From CAKRPJ01 sp934376955 (GTDB lineage Bacteria > Bacillota > Clostridia > Lachnospirales > Lachnospiraceae), in assembly GCA_934376955.1 (NCBI GenBank), contig CAKRPJ010000033.1, positions 1 through 25,392 of the forward strand: DNA of 25,392 nucleotides. The letters run 5' to 3'. Position 1 is the first letter of the stretch. Every line of letters starts with the position of its first letter. The notes beneath the pieces are model-generated. The model did not search any database. It saw only the letters and a program-made list of their open reading frames with translations, and was not told where the DNA came from. Shown piece by piece: positions 21,345 to 25,392 of this stretch. Position numbers and translations under genes: made by a program.

Positions 21345-22772
21345 CTACAATAAATTCACCACGATCCGGTCGATTCCCTGAGCTTTCCACATTTTAGGAT
21401 CCATGATCCCGGAAACTGCATTTTCATCTAATGCAAACAGGGAATTATACCGGCCCAGCAGCTTAAGATGCTTCGGGTACAGGAATACCTTATTCCCACA
21501 ATATCCGCTACAGAATCCCGGCAGCTCCTGTCTGCCGCGTTCTTTGTTTTTACATACAGCATACAGCATACAATACTGGGATGAATTTGTCTGGTAAAAC
21601 GGAACATGGATGCTGTTCTTTCCTTCCGGGAGCTCTTGTTCATAACCGCAGGATTCCCATTCATATCTCCGGATTCCAAATGTATCCAGAAGATATTTCC
21701 GGTAAAATTCCGCGTTCAGGCTGTTTTCTCGAAGAAATACTTTATCTCCCTGCTTATATCTCATCCGTGGATCCTTTTTTCTTTTATTCAGAAGTATCCC
21801 CATACAGGGATGCAGAAATTTTCCTCTTTGATTCAGAAGCTTCAGCATTCCCCAGTCATTTGCGACGATCTCAAGCGTGGATTTTCTGGCTTTGCACCAT
21901 CCTGTCAGCTGATCTAACAGGTTTTCCACCGGCTCCAGCATAAATTCCCGCAGATAGGAGGTTGTGATCGTCACCGCCAGATCATCCTGCGTGGCCTTTT
22001 CTAAGAGCTTAAATAACAGCTCCTTCTCCGGAAACAATAAATGGCAGAACGCATTTCCCACATAGATTCTCGTCGGTGCCGGGAGCTGTTTTCCAAGCCC
22101 TTCTGCCTGATTCCTTCTCCAGTACCATGACATGAAATCGCAAAACTCCATAGAGAGATATCGTTCATAGAGCTCGGGGCGATCCAGCTCGACGGCATAT
22201 TCCAAAGCTGCCTTCGTTTCTTCCACAGCAGTTTTTCCTGTTTTCGTAAACGGAGCTTCGCCGCATCGTGCTTCCTCACTGCGGATTTCCCTGAAGCATC
22301 CCTTACCGGGGTCGGCTTCCACGAATCCTTCTTCTCCGAACCATTCCTTTTTCTGCTCCTCCAGATCCTCTGCAAACTCAGTATCCAGCTCTGCCGGATA
22401 GCCTGTTAATACCTTAGCCAGCTCTCCGTCCTCACACTCCAGCTTGAGCCGCACATATCTGTCGTATTGTAATATCAGCTTTGCTGCACACTCCCGGTAT
22501 TCCTGTTGGTCCACAAACACGGAATAAACAAACACTGGGATCCCGATGGAATCATCGATACGCATTTCTATCTCAAAAGCTTCCACGATCACTTCGGATC
22601 CGCCATAAAAACAGATCCGGAAGCTTTCCACTCTCCCGAGTTTTTCCTCCGTGCGAAAGCAGAATCCGTTCTCGGCAAGCTCAATGAGCCGTATCTCGTT
22701 GCCGTCCGCAAAGCCTGCTGCTAATCCAAAGGGGATCATGAACACTCCGTTTATCTCTCTTTTGTCTGCCAT
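21345..22772 (-). CDS. PilZ-like N-terminal domain fused to a U32-like C-terminal region
   Basis: A 475-residue protein of unknown function. Residues 1-115 look like a PilZ-type beta barrel (IRLIELAENGFCFRTEEKLG), but the c-di-GMP motif is degenerate: ELAENG stands where D/N-x-S-x-x-G is expected, and no RxxxR is seen. A low-complexity acidic linker follows (about 128-190). The C-terminal half resembles U32 proteins: RIYVGNAFCHLLFPEKELLF, LEIVANDWGMLKLLN, and a late cysteine cluster (C375, C401, C407, C421, C425) followed by LKLLGR. It is followed by a bona fide U32 gene 61 bp away, suggesting a two-subunit U32 complex as in UbiU/UbiV. The ATG has GAGGG 7 nt upstream. The domain calls are made by eye. 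Confidence 0.65.
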   Translation of the reverse strand: MADKREINGVFMIPFGLAAGFADGNEIRLIELAENGFCFRTEEKLGRVESFRICFYGGSEVIVEAFEIEMRIDDSIGIPVFVYSVFVDQQEYRECAAKLILQYDRYVRLKLECEDGELAKVLTGYPAELDTEFAEDLEEQKKEWFGEEGFVEADPGKGCFREIRSEEARCGEAPFTKTGKTAVEETKAALEYAVELDRPELYERYLSMEFCDFMSWYWRRNQAEGLGKQLPAPTRIYVGNAFCHLLFPEKELLFKLLEKATQDDLAVTITTSYLREFMLEPVENLLDQLTGWCKARKSTLEIVANDWGMLKLLNQRGKFLHPCMGILLNKRKKDPRMRYKQGDKVFLRENSLNAEFYRKYLLDTFGIRRYEWESCGYEQELPEGKNSIHVPFYQTNSSQYCMLYAVCKNKERGRQELPGFCSGYCGNKVFLYPKHLKLLGRYNSLFALDENAVSGIMDPKMWKAQGIDRIVVNLL

Positions 22773-22860
22773 CTTCCTGCCCTCTGATAAAAAGATATCT
22801 TATATTTATGATACCCGCCCCGATATCTATTTATTGTTTTACCATTGCTCAACGTGTAAA

Positions 22861-24096
22861 TCAATCCTGAATTGTCGTGAGCACTACCTTATGATATACC
22901 TTTTTGCCTTTGCGGATCCGCATTCCTTCTTCAAGCCGGTTCTTTGCGATCCTCACATCAAGTGCATCAACTTTTTCCCCGTCGATAGAAACACCGCCCT
23001 GCTGGATCAGTCTTCTCGCTTCTGTTTTGCTGGCTGCCAGCCTGCATAAAAGCATCAGCTCCGTTAAGGCTATGCCGTCTGCCGGAATTTCTTCCTCTTT
23101 AAGCACAGTTGTCGGCATGCTGCTGTCATCACCGACGCCGGAAAACAAGGCACGCGAAGCCTCTTTCGCCTTCTGTGCTTCTTCCTGACCGTGAACCATA
23201 TTTGTCAGATCATAAGCCAGTACCTCCTTCTTCTCATTGATCCTGCCTGCATCCCACTTTTCCATCTCCTCAAGCTCCTCCACCGGGATAAAGGTGAGCA
23301 TACGCAGGCATTTCATCACGTCTGCATCATCAATATTTCTCCAATACTGATAAAACTCGAAGGGAGAGGTTTTATTCGGATCAAGCCATACGGCTCCTTT
23401 GGCTGTCTTTCCCATTTTTTTCCCCTCACTGTTCATCAGCAGGGTGATGGTCATGGCAAAGGTGTCATCTCCGGTCTTTCTGCGGATCAGGTCTGTTCCC
23501 GCCAGCATGTTGCTCCATTGGTCATCACCGCCAAACTGCATATTACAGCCATAATTGTTGTGAAGATGCAAAAAGTCATAGGCCTGCATGATCATGTAGT
23601 TGAACTCAAAAAAGCTGAGTCCGCGTTCCATTCTCTGTTTGTAGCACTCGGCCCGAAGCATGTTATTGACGGAGAAGCATGCTCCCACATCGCGAAGCAG
23701 CTCAATGTATTTCAGATCCAGAAGCCAATCCGCATTATTTACAACGATCGCTTCATCTTCCCCAAATTCAATAAATCTCTCCATCTGCTTCTTAAAGCAT
23801 TCACAATTATGGCGGATCGTTTCTTCGTTCATCATGGAGCGCATATCTGTTCTTCCTGACGGATCTCCGATAAAGCCTGTTCCGCCTCCCAGCAATACGA
23901 CCGGCTTGTTTCCGGCCATCTGCAAACGCTTCATCAGGCATAATGCCATGAAATGTCCTACATGAAGGGAGTCTGCGGTCGGGTCAAAGCCTATATAAAA
24001 TTTTGCACCTCCGTTATTGATGAGCTCTCTGATCTGCGGCTCATCTGTAACCTGTGCGATCAATCCTCTTGCCTGTAATTCTTCGTAGATCTTCAT
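22861..24096 (-). CDS. tyrS: Tyrosyl-tRNA synthetase
   Basis: Charges tRNA-Tyr with tyrosine. The 411-residue protein has the class I signatures HVGH at 45-48 and KMGKT at 227-231 (the KMSKS loop), the tyrosine-binding region around GFDPTADSLHVGH, and a C-terminal S4 RNA-binding domain (about 345-400) with AASKTEARRLIQQGGVSIDG. Length is normal for the bacterial TyrS type. The start is supported by GGGGAGGAG upstream. Expression is controlled by a tyrosine T-box leader at 24281-24557. An unusually long spacer of about 185 nt with extra hairpins separates the T-box terminator from the start codon. Confidence 0.97.
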   Translation of the reverse strand: MKIYEELQARGLIAQVTDEPQIRELINNGGAKFYIGFDPTADSLHVGHFMALCLMKRLQMAGNKPVVLLGGGTGFIGDPSGRTDMRSMMNEETIRHNCECFKKQMERFIEFGEDEAIVVNNADWLLDLKYIELLRDVGACFSVNNMLRAECYKQRMERGLSFFEFNYMIMQAYDFLHLHNNYGCNMQFGGDDQWSNMLAGTDLIRRKTGDDTFAMTITLLMNSEGKKMGKTAKGAVWLDPNKTSPFEFYQYWRNIDDADVMKCLRMLTFIPVEELEEMEKWDAGRINEKKEVLAYDLTNMVHGQEEAQKAKEASRALFSGVGDDSSMPTTVLKEEEIPADGIALTELMLLCRLAASKTEARRLIQQGGVSIDGEKVDALDVRIAKNRLEEGMRIRKGKKVYHKVVLTTIQD

Positions 24097-24123
24097 AAAT
24101 AAACTCCTCCCCTTTTAAAAGTC

Positions 24124-24146
24124 AAGCGGATATTCGCAATCCGCTT
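24124..24146 (-). repeat. Hairpin upstream of tyrS ribosome binding site
   Basis: AAGCGGAT (24124-24131) / ATCCGCTT (24139-24146), a perfect 8-bp stem with 7-nt loop, just before the tyrS Shine-Dalgarno. A second imperfect stem lies at 24184-24213 (TATCAG-a-AGGAG / CTCCT-c-CTGATA). Neither belongs to the T-box core, which ends at the terminator at 24281-24321. Confidence 0.5.
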
Positions 24147-24213
24147 CGCTACTTGCTCATAACCGAATAACTGCTCCACAGTTTATCAGAAGGAGCTTGC
24201 ACTCCTCCTGATA

Positions 24214-24272
24214 CAAGCAAGCCCCCACCCACTGCTTATTGCTTTTCGCAATTGAAGCAGGGGACTTACTTG
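24214..24272 (-). repeat. IS200/IS605-like end hairpin, copy B, in the tyrS leader
   Basis: A 59-nt folded element whose minus strand matches the plus strand of 25327-25385. The central 32 nt are identical at 26 positions: GCTTCAA, TGCG, AGCA, TAAGC and GTGGGT are all shared. Base pairs are preserved where the copies differ. The form (C-rich outer arm, inner stem with a small bulge, GTGGGT) resembles the subterminal hairpins and omega-RNA scaffolds of TnpB-type IS200/IS605 elements, but no transposase gene is present. The assignment rests on resemblance from memory. Confidence 0.55.
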
Positions 24273-24280
24273 ATTCGGTT

Positions 24281-24321
24281 AAAAAAAAGTCCTCTGCCCC
24301 GTTCAATTCGGGACAAAGGAC
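24281..24321 (-). terminator. T-box terminator of the tyrS leader
   Basis: On the minus strand a 13-bp stem (24309-24321 with 24289-24301, two G-U pairs) with a 7-nt loop is followed by eight T residues (24281-24288). It directly follows the T-box sequence, which would form the competing antiterminator when uncharged tRNA-Tyr is bound. Confidence 0.92.
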
Positions 24322-24557
24322 GATTCTATCGTGGTACCACCTTTATTTGAGTATCTTTCACAAAATACTCCTCATTGTGTGCAAACACACACGCAACGCT
24401 GTATCGGGCGTCCCCGTCTGACCCTACTTGATCTCCGTTCGGGCAGCAGCTCCGGAATGTATTCGTGCTGATTCCTTTGTGACCTCACACCACCCGGTCA
24501 CTCTCTGAAAAATTCATCAACCTTACTCGTTTCCTTCATAGCTTTCCTTATTTTGTT
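24281..24557 (-). ncRNA. Tyrosine T-box riboswitch upstream of tyrS
   Basis: Senses uncharged tRNA-Tyr and allows transcription of tyrS. On the minus strand the conserved T-box AAGGTGGTACCACG lies at 24330-24343, just upstream of the terminator. Stem I covers roughly 24440-24540, with the AGTA-type motif near 24525 and a distal GGGTGGTG loop. The specifier is read as TAC (Tyr) at 24459-24461, in the context GAA-TAC-A, as expected for a specifier loop with a following purine. The 5' end is set by the promoter at 24564-24592. Confidence 0.92.
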
Positions 24558-24563
24558 TCTGGA

Positions 24564-24592
24564 AGTGTAACATAAACAAACATAAAACGCAA
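24564..24592 (-). promoter_or_regulatory. tyrS promoter
   Basis: On the minus strand TTGCGT (24587-24592), a 17-bp spacer and TACACT (24564-24569) with an extended TGT element. Transcription would start near 24557, at the 5' edge of the T-box. Confidence 0.55.
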
Positions 24593-24594
24593 GT

Positions 24595-24622
24595 CATAAA
24601 ATGACACAACTGTGTCTTTATG
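24595..24622 (-). terminator. Hairpin after hrb (weak terminator)
   Basis: CATAAA-at-GACAC-AACT-GTGTC-TTTATG, an 11-bp stem with a 2-nt bulge, 15 bp after the hrb stop and just upstream of the tyrS promoter. The T-rich part lies within the stem, so termination efficiency is doubtful. Confidence 0.4.
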
Positions 24623-24637
24623 TCAGAGCTTCTACAC

Positions 24638-25264
24638 TTATTTTACAACGACACGTTCAAAATCAGATGCCGGGTGCTTGCAGATCGGACAGATAAAGTC
24701 CTCCGGCAGCTCCTCTCCCTCATATTCATATCCACAGATCCGGCAGCGCCATACAGTCTTCCCTTCCTCTGCTTTTACTGTCGGCTGCGGTGCGGGCTTG
24801 ATATGGCTCTGATAGTATTCGTAAGTGACAGACGGAATATCGCTTAAAACCTCCATATCGGTTATCTCGCCGATAAACATCGTATGGGATCCGAGATCCT
24901 CTGTTTTTTTGACTGTTACAGAAATGTATGCATTTGTACCTTCTGTAATGTAGTAGAGTCCGTTCGTGCCGCGTTCACACTTATCAAATGTCTCAAACTT
25001 ATTCACATCCCTGCCCGACTGAAAGCCGAAGTGCCTGAATAGCTCAAACTCCGCATTTTGACTCAAGATCGACACGGTAAATTTTCCGGTCCGCAAGATC
25101 ATATCATGTGTATGATTTGCCTTATTTACGCAAATACTTAACTGATTGGGTTCAGACGCGGCCTGTATCGCTGTATTGATGATACATCCGTTATCCTTTT
25201 CTGCTTCTCTTGCCGTCAGCACAAACAAGCCATAGCTTAACCGATACATTGCTTTCTTATCCAT
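24638..25264 (-). CDS. hrb: High-molecular-weight rubredoxin (flavin reductase domain plus rubredoxin)
   Basis: A 208-residue two-domain redox protein. Residues 1-150 are a flavin reductase-like FMN-binding domain (MDKKAMYRLSYGLFVLTARE, then NGCIINTAIQAASEPNQLSI). Residues 171-208 are a short rubredoxin-like domain with the four iron ligands C174, C177, C192 and C195 (CRICGY and CPICKH). This is the architecture of Moorella Hrb, which passes electrons from NADH to the flavodiiron protein FprA; a matching flavodiiron gene lies at 12298-13449. The rubredoxin lacks the usual central insertion and is closer to rubrerythrin-type domains. The start is supported by GGAGG, 6 nt upstream. A Fur-like box lies 33 bp upstream of the start. 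Confidence 0.92.
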   Translation of the reverse strand: MDKKAMYRLSYGLFVLTAREAEKDNGCIINTAIQAASEPNQLSICVNKANHTHDMILRTGKFTVSILSQNAEFELFRHFGFQSGRDVNKFETFDKCERGTNGLYYITEGTNAYISVTVKKTEDLGSHTMFIGEITDMEVLSDIPSVTYEYYQSHIKPAPQPTVKAEEGKTVWRCRICGYEYEGEELPEDFICPICKHPASDFERVVVK

Positions 25265-25296
25265 AAGAAACCTCCTTTTTTAAGTCAAATGTCCAT

Positions 25297-25315
25297 GATA
25301 ATGATAACTATTTTC
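25297..25315. promoter_or_regulatory. Candidate Fur/PerR-type box upstream of hrb
   Basis: GATAATGATAACTATTTTC matches the classical 19-bp Fur consensus GATAATGATAATCATTATC at 16 of 19 positions. It lies 33 bp upstream of the hrb ATG, where a promoter is expected, although I see no clear -35/-10 pair. An iron- or peroxide-responsive repressor would suit a protein of oxidative-stress metabolism. Confidence 0.4.
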
Positions 25316-25326
25316 TTGAACGCAGA

Positions 25327-25385
25327 TAAGCATTCCCCCGCTTCAAGTGCGCGGAGCACTAAGCGGTGGGTTAGGGGGATGCTTA
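25327..25385 (+). repeat. IS200/IS605-like end hairpin, copy A, at the window edge
   Basis: Outer arms TAAGCAT-t-CCCCC (25327-25339) and GGGGGATGCTTA (25374-25385) pair over 12 bp with one bulged T. An alternative inner fold pairs CCGCTT (25338-25343) with AAGCGG (25361-25366) and AGTGC (25346-25350) with GCACT (25356-25360), leaving a CA bulge. The same element, reversed, is at 24214-24272. A transposase or tnpB gene could lie just beyond base 25392 but cannot be seen. Confidence 0.6.
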
Positions 25386-25392
25386 TGTCAGT

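Noticed and set aside
22793..22828. AGATATC/GATATCT inverted repeat with short T-run between tyrS and the PilZ-like gene
   Set aside because: The 7-bp A/T-rich stem has a 22-nt loop; too weak to call a terminator, and the site may equally be promoter sequence.
1..25392. CRISPR arrays, rRNA, intact prophage or complete insertion sequence
   Set aside because: No regularly spaced direct repeats, rRNA signatures, phage structural genes or transposase frames were seen on either strand.

Overview
The window looks like a chromosomal segment of a spore-forming, anaerobic Clostridia, most likely Lachnospiraceae. The reasons are Spo0A, pyruvate phosphate dikinase, a flavodiiron protein plus a rubredoxin-fused flavin reductase, SEC-C methionine aminopeptidase, a tyrosine T-box and strong GGAGG ribosome binding sites. 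Almost every gene lies on the minus strand; the only plus-strand gene I accept is pcp. Species cannot be named from sequence alone.

Layout from left to right. (1) 1-5999: the start of ppdK (rest outside the window), a DUF212/PAP2-like membrane protein behind glycogen synthase glgA, the sporulation master regulator spo0A with a candidate 0A box, and a DUF815 AAA+ ATPase. (2) 6001-11347: a branched-chain amino acid operon read ilvB-ilvN-ilvC-ilvD and then the DUF815 ATPase. It is preceded by a leader not marked by any long ORF: a consensus-like promoter, a 34-codon peptide packed with Ile/Val/Leu codons, a candidate antiterminator pairing and a perfect intrinsic terminator. This is a classical translation-coupled attenuator. 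(3) 11395-14481: flavodiiron protein plus map, divergent from pcp, with facing promoters in one intergenic region. (4) 14495-17311: clpB with a CIRCE operator on its -35 box. (5) 17312-19265: an AT-richer degraded accessory island. It holds a cloverleaf-like inverted-repeat element, an intact ORF with an R-X4-H motif of HEPN type, and fragments of a type I restriction methyltransferase (hsdM) and of a winged-helix DNA-binding protein, both broken by stop codons. (6) 19289-22772: an operon of a PilZ-like/U32-like protein, a cysteine-rich U32 protein and a PfkB sugar kinase. (7) 22861-24592: tyrS under a tyrosine T-box. (8) 24638-25392: Hrb-type flavin reductase-rubredoxin with a Fur-like box, and a hairpin element at the window edge.

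Functional links. Hrb at the right end and the flavodiiron protein at 12.3-13.4 kb are the two halves of a known NADH-to-O2/NO reductase route, although they are not adjacent. The operon pairing a PilZ-like/U32-like protein with a second U32 protein resembles the heteromeric U32 arrangement of UbiU/UbiV, but no function can be assigned. A 59-nt hairpin element occurs twice (24214-24272 and 25327-25385), with compensatory base changes between copies; it resembles IS200/IS605 (TnpB-type) ends, and one copy sits inside the tyrS 5' leader. The best candidates for something undescribed are this covarying element, the cloverleaf element beside the HEPN-like ORF, and the U32/PilZ operon.
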